Shown: piece by piece, positions 1 to 7,471 of the stretch
How positions within the stretch are numbered: position 1 is the first letter of the stretch
Layout: every line of letters begins with the position of its first letter
Source: a virus
DNA: 48,898 nucleotides
Strand: one strand, 5' to 3'
Virus record (IMG/VR): IMGVR_UViG_3300004463_000741
Coordinates: 1-48,898 of that record
Translations under genes and position numbers: made by a program
The notes under the pieces: model-generated
What the model was told of the DNA's origin: nothing
Database searches by the model: none
Seen by the model: only the letters and a program-made list of their open reading frames with translations

Positions 1-1351
1 AGATGTCGGTGAGCGCCGCGGCGACGTTCGTCCCGGCCGGAGCCAGCTCACGCAGCGTGGTGCGGGTGTTGCCCAGGATCGTGTTGAGGTCGATGACCGC
101 CGGCCCCGAGCTGGCCCAGTCCGACCACATCCGTGCGCCCGAGTTCAGTTCGGTGGCGACCCCGCCCAGCCCTGCCCGCAGCGTGGGCAGGTACGTGGCG
201 CCGAGCTGCCGCATCTCCACGCCCAGCCCTGCCAGGAGGCGCTGCTGCACGTCGAGACGTACGCCGTCCCACGCCGGAGCGAGCGCCCGGATCTGGGTGA
301 CCAGCTCCCGGCCGGCGGGGGCCAGCCGCGCCATGGCCTCGTTGACCTTCTCCAACTCCGCGGCGGTGCCGGTCGGGCCGAGGGCGTCGCCGAGCCCGTT
401 GAGCCCGATCGCGACGGTGCCGATCGCGGCGCCGGCGGCGAGCCCGGCGGCCGGGACGAGGCCGAGAACGCCGGCGAGGCTGACCAGCTCCCCGCCGAGC
501 GCAGCCACCTGCCCTGTCAGGTTGATGATCCCCGGGATGGACAGGGCGATCGCGCCGCCCTTGCCGATCTTCCCCAGGGCGTCGCCGAGCTTCGCGACCG
601 CCGCCGTCGCGCTGTTCGTGTCGACGTCGACCCGGGCCCGGGTGTTGCGGATGCGGCCCAGCGCGGCCGCGATCCCCTCCAGTTCGGCGCGCACGCCGGG
701 CGGGTTGATCTGGAACTCGATCCGGACGCGCGTGCCGTTCAGCGCGGAGACCCGCTGGTGCAGGCGGGCGATGTCGCGGGCGAAGGTCCCGTCGTCGAGC
801 CCGACCTTCACCTTGACGTGGCGGGCCAGTGTCCGCAGCGAGGTCGCCAGTGCCGCCACGCGGGTGTGCGCGTTGCCGTCCAGGTCGATCCGGACCCGGG
901 CGTTGCGCAGCGTGCGGAGCTGGTTGGCCAGCGCGTTGATCGCCGTCGAGGCGTTGCCCTCGATGTCGACGCGCACCTTCGCGGTGCGCAGAGCCCGCAG
1001 CTGAACGGCGAGCGCGGTCACCTCGGCCCGGGCGCCACCGTCGACGTCGATCCGCACGCGGGCGTTGCGGAGCTTGCGGATCTCGACGACCAGCGCGGTG
1101 ACCTCACGGCGAGCCTCGGCCGCCCCGTCCACCTGCACCGTGGTGCGCACGTTGCGCAGCGCGTCGAGGCGGGACTGCAGCTGCGTCGCCGACCGGGTCG
1201 CCGGGGTGATGTTGAGCTGCACCGACGGCTCGATGCGGAGCCGGTCGAGCGCCTTGAGCTTGTTCTCCAAGCGCTCGACCACGGTGGCCATGGCCGCCAG
1301 GTCGCGGGCGTCCCCGTCGGCCCGGACATCGAACGTCATGGACCTGGTCAC
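1..1351 (-). CDS. Tape measure protein, N-terminal part (runs off window start)
   Basis: This is the N-terminal 450 codons of the tail length-determining tape measure protein; the reading frame is open at position 1. I chose GTG at 1351 because GAGGTGG lies 7 nt upstream; an in-frame ATG at 1339 is the alternative. After a short N-terminus, about the first 200 residues are degenerate repeats of roughly 30 residues with a core like LRNARVRIDVDGNA, predicted helix plus strand. A hydrophobic Gly/Ala/Leu-rich stretch follows (about residues 240-290), as in many tape measures. It lies downstream of the tail chaperone genes, as expected. The C-terminal part is very probably the minus-strand frame at 47449-48898, but the two pieces are one base out of frame if the window edges are joined directly. 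Confidence 0.88.
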   Translation of the reverse strand, partial: MTRSMTFDVRADGDARDLAAMATVVERLENKLKALDRLRIEPSVQLNITPATRSATQLQSRLDALRNVRTTVQVDGAAEARREVTALVVEIRKLRNARVRIDVDGGARAEVTALAVQLRALRTAKVRVDIEGNASTAINALANQLRTLRNARVRIDLDGNAHTRVAALATSLRTLARHVKVKVGLDDGTFARDIARLHQRVSALNGTRVRIEFQINPPGVRAELEGIAAALGRIRNTRARVDVDTNSATAAVAKLGDALGKIGKGGAIALSIPGIINLTGQVAALGGELVSLAGVLGLVPAAGLAAGAAIGTVAIGLNGLGDALGPTGTAAELEKVNEAMARLAPAGRELVTQIRALAPAWDGVRLDVQQRLLAGLGVEMRQLGATYLPTLRAGLGGVATELNSGARMWSDWASSGPAVIDLNTILGNTRTTLRELAPAGTNVAAALTDI

Positions 1352-1417
1352 GGCAAAGCCACCTCATCTCCCGGGTACGTGCAACTGGTGGATGAGGCGG
1401 GGGTTGAACAGGGTCGA

Positions 1418-1741
1418 TCAGGTGGCGGCAATGGCCTCCGGGTCGGTGGCCGGCTCGGCAGGCTCCGGCTCGTCGGCCTCGTTCGTGGCGCGCATGCACG
1501 CCATCAGCTCGATGTCGTCGGCATCGACACGCAGGGCCTCGTCGACCGACAGGCCGCTGCGGCGGCGCGCGATCACCAGTGCCGCAACCCAGGAGTCCGG
1601 ATCCATCTGCGCCCGCGCCTGCTCCGCCTGCGCGGGGAGCAGCCCGTCGGTGATGCGCTTCTGCAGACGGGCCTCCGACGCGGTGATCCGCTCGTCGTCG
1701 AACGTCCACGTCGTGCCCTGGTAGGGGACGAGCCACTTCAT
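1418..1741 (-). CDS. Small acidic tail protein, possible second tail assembly chaperone
   Basis: A 107-residue protein starting with ATG (MKWLVPY...), which overlaps the stop of the preceding gp10-like gene by ATGA. It has a Trp/Phe-rich N-terminus (TTWTFDDERITASEA), a helical middle and an acidic Glu/Pro/Ala tail. Position (last gene before the tape measure), size and the pattern 'F-D-D-x-R-I-T-x-x-E-A' resemble gpG-type tail assembly chaperones. The frameshifting chaperone, however, is clearly the gene at 2229-2923, so this may be a paralogous chaperone or another tail protein. Function is inferred from position and general pattern only. Confidence 0.7.
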   Translation of the reverse strand: MKWLVPYQGTTWTFDDERITASEARLQKRITDGLLPAQAEQARAQMDPDSWVAALVIARRRSGLSVDEALRVDADDIELMACMRATNEADEPEPAEPATDPEAIAAT

Positions 1742-2232
1742 CCGAGTCTCCTCATGGTCCTGTCGATCGCCGCCTCGGCGGCACGCGTGTAGCGGGGCTC
1801 CTCGGTCCGGATCGAGGAGAAGAACCACGGCATGCCGAGCTGCGTCACCCAGCGACTCCGGTTGCCGTGCACCGGGTGCCGCCAGCGCGGCGCCAGCTCC
1901 GTGTCCGACAGCATCGCCAGGCGGTGACCGCGCGAGCCCTTCCCGACCGCGGCGCCGTTCACCCGGAACCGCACCCCGTTGGCCAGCGGCACCGTCTCCG
2001 TCGCTGCAGCCAGGCCGGCACGGAAGCCCGCCGGGCCCGCACCGCCCGCGGGAGGCGCCACGGGGAACTCGGCCCCCAGCACTCGGGCCTTCGTCTTGCG
2101 CAGCACCGGCGGGGCCGCCCGCACCAGCTCCGCCGTCAAGTCGCGCTGCAGTCCGCCGTCAGCCGCCGCCCGCAGACGACGTGCCAGCCGCCCGAACTGG
2201 GCATGCCTCGACACCCGCACCCGGATCTTCAC
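1738..2232 (-). CDS. HK97 gp10-like tail/head-tail joining protein
   Basis: A 164-residue basic protein. Start is GTG at 2232, overlapping the TGA of the upstream chaperone extension (GTGA). The C-terminal block RWRHPVHGNRSRWVTQ, followed by PWFF and a helical end, is the signature seen in HK97-gp10-like tail completion proteins. The N-terminal 50 residues are a basic amphipathic helix region (RLARRLRAAADGGLQRDL). These proteins normally help join tail to head or complete the tail. An unusual point is its place after, rather than before, the major tail protein and chaperone. Confidence 0.78.
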   Translation of the reverse strand: MKIRVRVSRHAQFGRLARRLRAAADGGLQRDLTAELVRAAPPVLRKTKARVLGAEFPVAPPAGGAGPAGFRAGLAAATETVPLANGVRFRVNGAAVGKGSRGHRLAMLSDTELAPRWRHPVHGNRSRWVTQLGMPWFFSSIRTEEPRYTRAAEAAIDRTMRRLG

Positions 2233-2555
2233 GGCCGCCTCCGCTCCAGGTGGATCGACACCCCACGCCGACGCGGCAGCGTCGACTTCTCGTCCTTCTC
2301 CCGCGCCGCCTCCAGCACCGCGCACCCCGGACACCGGTGATGCGTGGCCTCGAACGCCGACGGGTGTCCGCCCCGCTCCGGGTCCCACTCCTCGTCCCGG
2401 GTGCCGCACCCCTTGCAGGTGGCCCGCTGCCGCGCCTGCCAGATCAGTGCTGCGTCCCGCGAGAACTTCGACCAGCGCAGGAAGTCCTCGTACTCGATCC
2501 CCAGCGGGCCGCAGTAGTCCATCTCGGCGAAGAACTGCGGGGAGCGGTCTAGCCT
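2229..2555 (-). CDS. Tail assembly chaperone, -1 frameshift extension (T part)
   Basis: This frame is reached by a -1 slip at the heptamer at 2555-2561 and adds 108 residues to the upstream chaperone, making a fusion of about 231 residues. An internal ATG at 2522 (MDYCGPLG...) exists, but the region upstream of it (AGG CTA GAC ... GAG) is open back to the slip site, which favours translation by frameshift. The extension carries four Cys in two pairs (CKGCGT and RCPGC) flanking DEEWDPERGGHPSAFEA, a likely zinc-binding knuckle. In lambda-like phages the G and GT forms bind the tape measure and recruit tail tube protein. Confidence 0.82.
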   Translation of the reverse strand, partial: RLDRSPQFFAEMDYCGPLGIEYEDFLRWSKFSRDAALIWQARQRATCKGCGTRDEEWDPERGGHPSAFEATHHRCPGCAVLEAAREKDEKSTLPRRRGVSIHLERRRP

Positions 2556-2923
2556 TTTCCCAGGTCAACACCCGGAGAGCGGTCGTTCAGGGCCCACGCC
2601 GCGTGGAACAGCTGGTTGAACTGCGGCCCGGTGATCTTCTCGTGCAGAGCCAGGTCCGCCCAGTCCGCCGCCGACAGCGGGTCCTCGCCGTCCGGCGTCA
2701 CGACCGACTCGGCGATCAGCGCCGGGCGGAACGTGGCCCGGTTGAACAGCTCACCCCGCTGCGCCTGCTCCGGCGTGGGCGGGTGCTCGTCGAACAGGTC
2801 GTCCCACCGCTGCGCGGGCAGCGCGCGCAGCGGGACGATCTCCGGGGTGCCGCCGTCCGGTGGGTACAGCGACACCTCGGAGACCGCAGGCTCCCACGCG
2901 GAGAGCCGCTCCCTCAGTCCCAC
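2549..2923 (-). CDS. Tail assembly chaperone, short form (G part)
   Basis: A 124-residue protein starting at GTG 2923, just 1 nt after the major tail stop. It has a compact helical composition with RWDDLFDEHPPTPEQ, FNRATFRPALIAES and ADWADLALHE patterns typical of actinophage tail chaperones. It ends GGA AAA GGC TAG. The last sense codons form the X XXY YYZ slip site G GGA AAA, so a fraction of ribosomes should shift -1 and continue into the frame at 2229-2555. Its position between major tail protein and tape measure is the canonical one. Confidence 0.88.
   Translation of the reverse strand: MGLRERLSAWEPAVSEVSLYPPDGGTPEIVPLRALPAQRWDDLFDEHPPTPEQAQRGELFNRATFRPALIAESVVTPDGEDPLSAADWADLALHEKITGPQFNQLFHAAWALNDRSPGVDLGKG
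2555..2561 (-). promoter_or_regulatory. Programmed -1 ribosomal frameshift site (G GGA AAA)
   Basis: On the minus strand the zero frame reads CTG GGA AAA GGC TAG. The heptamer G GGA AAA is a canonical slippery sequence placed two codons before the stop. In the -1 frame translation continues AGG CTA GAC... straight into the 97-residue frame ending at 2229. A short potential stem (CCGCAG pairing with CTGCGG) lies about 12-40 nt downstream and could stimulate slippage. This matches the lambda G/GT arrangement. Confidence 0.88.
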
Positions 2924-2924
2924 G

Positions 2925-3422
2925 TCACGCGGCAGCCGGGATGACGACCTTCTCGGCCGGGAGCCGACCCGACGGGAACGCGAACTGCACCATCCACATC
3001 GTCGCCGCGTCCGTGCTGCGCTGCCGCGAGCAGGTCTTCACCTTCACCTGCCACACGTCCATCAGCTCCGTGGGGGTGTCGCCGGTGTCCATGAGCAGGA
3101 TGTAGCCGGTCGTGTCGGCCGGCATCACGTCGGAGACGTCGTCCCCGCCACGGTCGGCGTAGAGCATCATGCTCGACTCCTCGAACGTGATGCGTCCCGC
3201 CAGGGTGCCGGTCACACGCTGCAGCCCGGGCATCTCGATGTCGCCCGCCACGTACCGGAACCCGGTCGGGGGCTCCATCAGCTCGGCCGACAGGTCGGTG
3301 CCCGCGTCGATCTCCGCGCGGGTCGGGATCAGTGTGCTGGCCGCGATGACCGGCACGAACAGCACGGTGAGGTCACCGAGCGCGGAGAAGCGGACGCTCG
3401 GGTTGATCGGGGTGGCGACCAT
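2925..3422 (-). CDS. Major tail (tube) protein
   Basis: A 165-residue, beta-rich protein starting ATG with MVATPINPSVRFSALGDLTV. Its features fit a siphovirus tube subunit: a Gly/Thr-rich sandwich, a GDIEMPG/GRITFEE pattern, a YILLMDTGDTP strand pair and length in the usual 140-220 range. It directly precedes the frameshifted chaperone. Identification rests on gene order and overall character rather than a diagnostic motif. Confidence 0.82.
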   Translation of the reverse strand: MVATPINPSVRFSALGDLTVLFVPVIAASTLIPTRAEIDAGTDLSAELMEPPTGFRYVAGDIEMPGLQRVTGTLAGRITFEESSMMLYADRGGDDVSDVMPADTTGYILLMDTGDTPTELMDVWQVKVKTCSRQRSTDAATMWMVQFAFPSGRLPAEKVVIPAAA

Positions 3423-3425
3423 CGG

Positions 3426-3626
3426 TCAGGACTCCTGTCCGGTCGTGGTGCGTGGGTGCTTCGCGGGCGGGGGCGGGTCGGTGGCGGGCGACTCGGCGGC
3501 GCCGACCTCGTACCAGCCGCGGGCCTCCCAGTGGTACAAGCTGCGGCGCAGCTTGCGGTGCGTCCCGTCGATCCCGGGGTGCGCGAGCTCCACCAACTCG
3601 TTGGGGTCCTTGTGCTCGTCGGCCAC
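3426..3626 (-). CDS. Small head-tail region protein
   Basis: A 66-residue protein. The start is set at GTG 3626 (MADEHKDPNELVELAHPGIDG) because GAGGAG lies 6 nt upstream. A longer GTG start at 3656 would give a GTGA overlap with the preceding gene and ten more residues. The core ELVELAHPGIDGTHRK...YHWEARGWYEVG resembles small proteins found between tail terminator and major tail genes of many actinophages. The C-terminus is Pro-rich and disordered. Function unknown. Confidence 0.72.
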   Translation of the reverse strand: MADEHKDPNELVELAHPGIDGTHRKLRRSLYHWEARGWYEVGAAESPATDPPPPAKHPRTTTGQES

Positions 3627-3652
3627 TGCTATCTCCTCGTCGATCAGGTGGA

Positions 3653-4111
3653 TCACCGACGCCGGTAGGCGTCGACGTGCACGGTGAACTCGATGTCCGC
3701 GGCCTCGCCGCGGTTCGTCGGTGCCTGCGAGAACGACTCGCGGGTCACGTACGCCTGCTGCACCACGCCCGGTAGACCCAGGTCGGGGGATGCCCGCAGC
3801 ACGTCGCGGACGATGTCGACCAGCTCGTACGCGCGGGCCATCCGGGCCAGCGCCGCGGTCTCGTCGACATCGCCGGACCAGGACTGCGCGGTGCAGCCGA
3901 TGTCGATGGGGAGGTCCTCGTGGCCCATCGTGCGGCGCACCTGCCCGGTCACGGACTGCGGCGTGAACACGGCCAGGCCGACGGCGATGACGTCGGGCTC
4001 CTCGATCTCGCCCGGGTCCCCGAACGCCACGCGCAGCGTGGCGGCCTGCTCGGCCAGCAGCAGCGCGTGCAGCGCCGCGACGGCCAGCGGCGCGGGGTGC
4101 GGGCCGGTCAC
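3653..4111 (-). CDS. Tail terminator / minor tail completion protein (putative)
   Basis: A 152-residue protein placed between the head-tail connector and the major tail protein, where the tail terminator normally sits. The start chosen is GTG 4111, which overlaps the connector stop (GTGA). In-frame GTGs at 4114 and 4132 are also possible. Sequence features include a helical N-terminus (AALHALLLAEQAATL) and beta segments with DVIAVGLAVFTPQSV, then a predicted C-terminal strand IEFTVHVDAYRRR. The terminator assignment is positional. Confidence 0.72.
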   Translation of the reverse strand: MTGPHPAPLAVAALHALLLAEQAATLRVAFGDPGEIEEPDVIAVGLAVFTPQSVTGQVRRTMGHEDLPIDIGCTAQSWSGDVDETAALARMARAYELVDIVRDVLRASPDLGLPGVVQQAYVTRESFSQAPTNRGEAADIEFTVHVDAYRRR

Positions 4112-4788
4112 CACACGCTCCGCGACCAGCACCCGGCCGGGTCAGGCCACGGCTGCGCCGCCGGGAACGAGCCGACGGGCGCGGCCCCGGCCTCAGCGGC
4201 GGGCGGCCCGAGCAGGTCCGTCAGCCGCGTCTTGATCGCCGCCATGCCGCCCAGGCCCGAGTCGGACTCGATCGCCACGCCGGACGCGCCGCCGCCGGAC
4301 ACGCCACGGCCCACCTTCGCCCGCTGCGTGCGCCAGTACTCGGCGAGGACCAGCTTCACCGCGAGGACCTCGGATGCGGTGACCTGCGTGGCACCGGACA
4401 GTGCGCGGCCCGTGTGGCGCTCCACCCGCTCGACCGCGGCCGGGAGCATCAGGCGCAGCTCCTCGTCCGACACGGGGCTGATCTTGTTGAGGTGCTCCTT
4501 CGCGTCGGCCAGGGACAGCACGCCCAGACCGGCCACCGGGCGGACGTCGATGATGTCGGCGAACGCCGCCGCGGGGGCCGTGGCCACGCACCGCACCGTG
4601 TGGACGCCCGACTGCGCCGGGATGTAATCCAGCTCGTAGCGGCCGATGCTGACCCGCGTCGGAGTCTCGGTCTCCGCGGTGCCGTCCGGCAGGCCGATCG
4701 TGACCGTGACCGTGCCCGCGTCGGCGAGCTCACCGGCCGCGTCGAGCACCTCCCACGCGAGCGACACCGTGTCGCCGAGGTCGATCAT
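4108..4788 (-). CDS. Head-tail connector with N-terminal Ig-like domain
   Basis: A 226-residue two-domain protein. Residues 1-85 look like an Ig/filamin-type beta domain (VSLAWEVLDAAGELADAGTV and the RYELDYIPAQSGVHTVRC pattern). Residues 88-175 match gp6-like head-tail connector adaptors: LSLADAKEHLNKISPVSDEEL, then VERVERHTGRAL and LAVKLVLAEYWRTQRAKVG. The C-terminus is Pro/Ala-rich. It overlaps the upstream fibre gene stop by ATGA. The N-terminal beta domain is an addition compared with the usual roughly 100-residue adaptor and may face outward at the neck. Confidence 0.82.
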   Translation of the reverse strand: MIDLGDTVSLAWEVLDAAGELADAGTVTVTIGLPDGTAETETPTRVSIGRYELDYIPAQSGVHTVRCVATAPAAAFADIIDVRPVAGLGVLSLADAKEHLNKISPVSDEELRLMLPAAVERVERHTGRALSGATQVTASEVLAVKLVLAEYWRTQRAKVGRGVSGGGASGVAIESDSGLGGMAAIKTRLTDLLGPPAAEAGAAPVGSFPAAQPWPDPAGCWSRSVW

Positions 4789-7127
4789 CAGGTCCCCGAT
4801 CTGATCGTGGCGCCCGCACGGGCGATACAGCGGACGGTGGGTCCCCGGCGCGACACCGGGCGGACGTGGCCGTCCGGTGTCGAGGGGCCGACCCCTGCCG
4901 TTCCGCCGGTCGGCGCGGGCACGGTCGCGGCGAGTAGTGCCGTCACCACGACGCGAACCGCCAGTGCCGCGATCGGCACGGGCACGTGGGCGGCGAGGAG
5001 GGCTTCGCCAGATCCGGTGGTGCCAGCCAGCCCGGCGATCGGCAGGGGCGCGATGGTGGCAAGCGCGGCGGGTGCAGCGAGCGCACCGGCGAATGCGACG
5101 ACCGGAAGCGGCGCGGTAGCGGCGAGGGTCGCCTCATCGGCGACTTCGGCCGCCAACTCAGCGGTCGAGAGGAGAGCGACCGCGGCCAGGAGCGCGCCAC
5201 CGGAGTCGACGTCACCGGTGAACGCGGCCACCGGGAGCGGCACGGTGGCGGCGAGGAACGCGCTGGCGACGACCTCGACGGTGAAGGTCGCGTTCGGCAA
5301 TGCGACGGTCACTGCCAGGGCGGCTGGGTCGGTCAGGGAGCCGGTCAGCGCTACGACGGGGTGCGGGGCGGTGACGTGCAGCTCGGCACCAGCGACGGTC
5401 GTTGCTTCCAGAGCGACTGCGGGAAGCAGCGCGGTCACGCCGAGGGCGGCGGGCACCGAGACCAGCGCCGCGACCACGGCTGCGGGCAGCGGAATCGACG
5501 CGGCGAGCTCACCGGCCGCGGCCGGGGTGAGCTCGTAGAACTCCAGCTCGTAAATATCGAACTCGGCAGTGCCTGTTCGGACCCCGTTGTGGGACAGGGT
5601 GATGGTGGGGGCCAGCGGCCGGTCCTCGACCTGGTCCTGCCCGTCGAACAGGTCCCAGGTGGTCGGCTCGGCGTCGCCGTCCGCCCATTCCTTGACCCGG
5701 ACCCGGCGCCCGATGCGCTCCAGGCGGAAGCAGCGGATGCCGCCGTCGCGCATGTCGTACTCGTCCTCCCACCGCTTCAGGTGGCAGTACGGGGTCTCGT
5801 CGAGGTCGGTGGAGTAGGGCGCGGTGGGGTCGACGGTGCGGCCGGTGGTGTCGTCGATCCGGATCGGGCGCCGGATCAGCCCGGACTGGATCTCCAAGCC
5901 GTACCCGCCGGAGTAGACGTACTGGTCGATCCACGGCTCGGGGTCGTTGTCGAACCCGGCCCCGACTGTGGCGAACGCCTGCGAGTTGCCCCCCGGGTTC
6001 GAGATCCGCAGGTAGATGCCCCACTCGGCGCAGTACTGCCCGGTGTAGCGCAGCCGGGAGCCCGCGGCACCACCATCGGCGTCCTGGGTGAGGTCGTGGG
6101 CCAAGGTCAGGACGGTGCCGTCGAAGGTGGCGGTCGAGGTACCGGCGGAGTCGTCGACCCAGCCGGTCGGGAGCGCCATGTCGGTGCCGAGGATCGTGGT
6201 GACGGTGACCGGGGTGCGGTCGGGGATGTCGGGGTCACGCAGGTCGGTGCCGCCCAGCCCGATGACGTCGACGGCCTGGTTGAGCCGGATCGTGTTGCCG
6301 GTGGTCGAGGCGCCGTCGTCGCTGCTGAACCCGAACTTGAACCGGGTCGCGGTGAACGCGCGGTCCCCGGTGCGGCGGGTGATCCAGGTGTAGCCGTCGC
6401 TGGAGTCGTACGCGGTCCACGTCCCGGTCGCCGACGCGTAGGTGATCCGCAGCCAGGCGGGGATGCCCGACTGGTAGTCGCTGATCGTGGCGATCGCCCC
6501 GCCGAGGGTGCCGCCCGCACCGGACGCCCGCGCGTAGCCGTAGTGGCGGGGACTCTCGAAGTCGGCGCTGCTGTCGTGGTACCAGGCGAACCGGGCAGCG
6601 TCGTCGCCGTCCGAGCAGATGAGGTTGAGGCCCTGCTCGATCATGTCCGAGACGTCGGTGTCGACCTGCACGGCGATGTCGATGTCCCCGCCGTGGTCGG
6701 GGATGGCGGCCCACACCCCGACCGAGTTGTCCGGGCTGCTGGTGGACGAGATCGAGTCGAAGGGGGTGCCGCCCGGTGCAGTGATGTGGGCGCGTGACCC
6801 GGATACCGTGAGGGAAGCCCCGACCGTGTCTGGGTCCTCGAACGTCCACGCGAGCGGCAGCGCAGCCCCGGTGAAGTCGCTGGTGAACGGGGGGTCGTCG
6901 GTGATCGCCGCGACCGGTAGCGGGATCTGGACGGACATTGTGACCGAGGTGGTGACCGCCGCGGGGAGGGCCGCGATCGGCAACGGAGCGGTCGCAGCCA
7001 GGGCGCCGGGGTTCGGAACTTGGCCGGTGAGCTGCGCCTGCGGCAGCGGGATCGTGGCGGCGAGGACAACGCCGCCCACGGTCGCCGCGGGCGCGTAGAG
7101 CGCCGCGTGGCGCAGGGTCAGAGACAT
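4788..7127 (-). CDS. Large head-proximal fibre/structural protein with lectin-like domains and ~21-residue repeats
   Basis: A 779-residue protein encoded within the head gene cluster. Residues 18-78 hold three and residues 535-735 about ten degenerate repeats of 20-22 residues (core ALAATxPLPxAALxG). Between them lie two regions of about 210-230 residues that look like concanavalin/LamG jelly rolls: one near 82-290 (TWTAYDSSDGYTW, RFKFGFSSDDGAS) and one near 305-535 (WGIYLRISNPGG, RFKFG-like strands, EFDIYELEFYEL). This suggests a fibre or decoration projecting from capsid or neck that binds glycans. The receptor or ligand role is inference. The last 30 residues are basic and non-repetitive. 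Confidence 0.75.
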   Translation of the reverse strand: MSLTLRHAALYAPAATVGGVVLAATIPLPQAQLTGQVPNPGALAATAPLPIAALPAAVTTSVTMSVQIPLPVAAITDDPPFTSDFTGAALPLAWTFEDPDTVGASLTVSGSRAHITAPGGTPFDSISSTSSPDNSVGVWAAIPDHGGDIDIAVQVDTDVSDMIEQGLNLICSDGDDAARFAWYHDSSADFESPRHYGYARASGAGGTLGGAIATISDYQSGIPAWLRITYASATGTWTAYDSSDGYTWITRRTGDRAFTATRFKFGFSSDDGASTTGNTIRLNQAVDVIGLGGTDLRDPDIPDRTPVTVTTILGTDMALPTGWVDDSAGTSTATFDGTVLTLAHDLTQDADGGAAGSRLRYTGQYCAEWGIYLRISNPGGNSQAFATVGAGFDNDPEPWIDQYVYSGGYGLEIQSGLIRRPIRIDDTTGRTVDPTAPYSTDLDETPYCHLKRWEDEYDMRDGGIRCFRLERIGRRVRVKEWADGDAEPTTWDLFDGQDQVEDRPLAPTITLSHNGVRTGTAEFDIYELEFYELTPAAAGELAASIPLPAAVVAALVSVPAALGVTALLPAVALEATTVAGAELHVTAPHPVVALTGSLTDPAALAVTVALPNATFTVEVVASAFLAATVPLPVAAFTGDVDSGGALLAAVALLSTAELAAEVADEATLAATAPLPVVAFAGALAAPAALATIAPLPIAGLAGTTGSGEALLAAHVPVPIAALAVRVVVTALLAATVPAPTGGTAGVGPSTPDGHVRPVSRRGPTVRCIARAGATIRSGT

Positions 7128-7131
7128 GGGG

Positions 7132-7470
7132 TCACGCCCCGGTGGACAGGATTACCCACGGAAAGGCGCGGCCGGTGCCGTCGGTCTGCTCCAGCGTGGC
7201 GACGAGGCGCCCGGTGGCGACGACGGGGATGGAGTCGGCCAGCTTCTCCGTGGGCGCGACCGGGCCGTAGGTGGCGTGATGCAGCAGTCGCTCGGTGTCG
7301 GTGGCGTTGCGGGCCTTGGTCTTGATCCGCAGCGTCACGATGTCGCCGGCCGAGAGGTTGGCGAGGTCGACGCGCAGGACGTAGATGCCGGGGTCCGCGA
7401 CGGTGGCCAGGGTGTGTTCGGTGTCCAGAGTCGCCGTCTGTGAGCCGGCGGTCTTCTCGGTCACGGCCAT
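7132..7470 (-). CDS. Small virion structural protein
   Basis: A 112-residue Thr/Ala-rich beta protein starting ATG (MAVTEKTAGSQTATLDTEHTL). The pattern GIYVLRVDLANLSAGDIVTLRIKTKARN recurs in small structural genes of actinophages located beside fibre genes. It sits 1 nt from the next gene. The beta-sandwich and symmetry-adapter role is inferred only from context; no enzymatic motif is visible. Confidence 0.72.
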   Translation of the reverse strand: MAVTEKTAGSQTATLDTEHTLATVADPGIYVLRVDLANLSAGDIVTLRIKTKARNATDTERLLHHATYGPVAPTEKLADSIPVVATGRLVATLEQTDGTGRAFPWVILSTGA

Positions 7471-7471
7471 G

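Noticed and set aside
4986-6797. Long plus-strand open frame of 603 codons opposite the head fibre gene
   Set aside because: It is the antisense shadow of the repeat-rich 779-residue gene; composition is Gly/Arg/Asp-rich without domains, and high GC produces such frames throughout the window.
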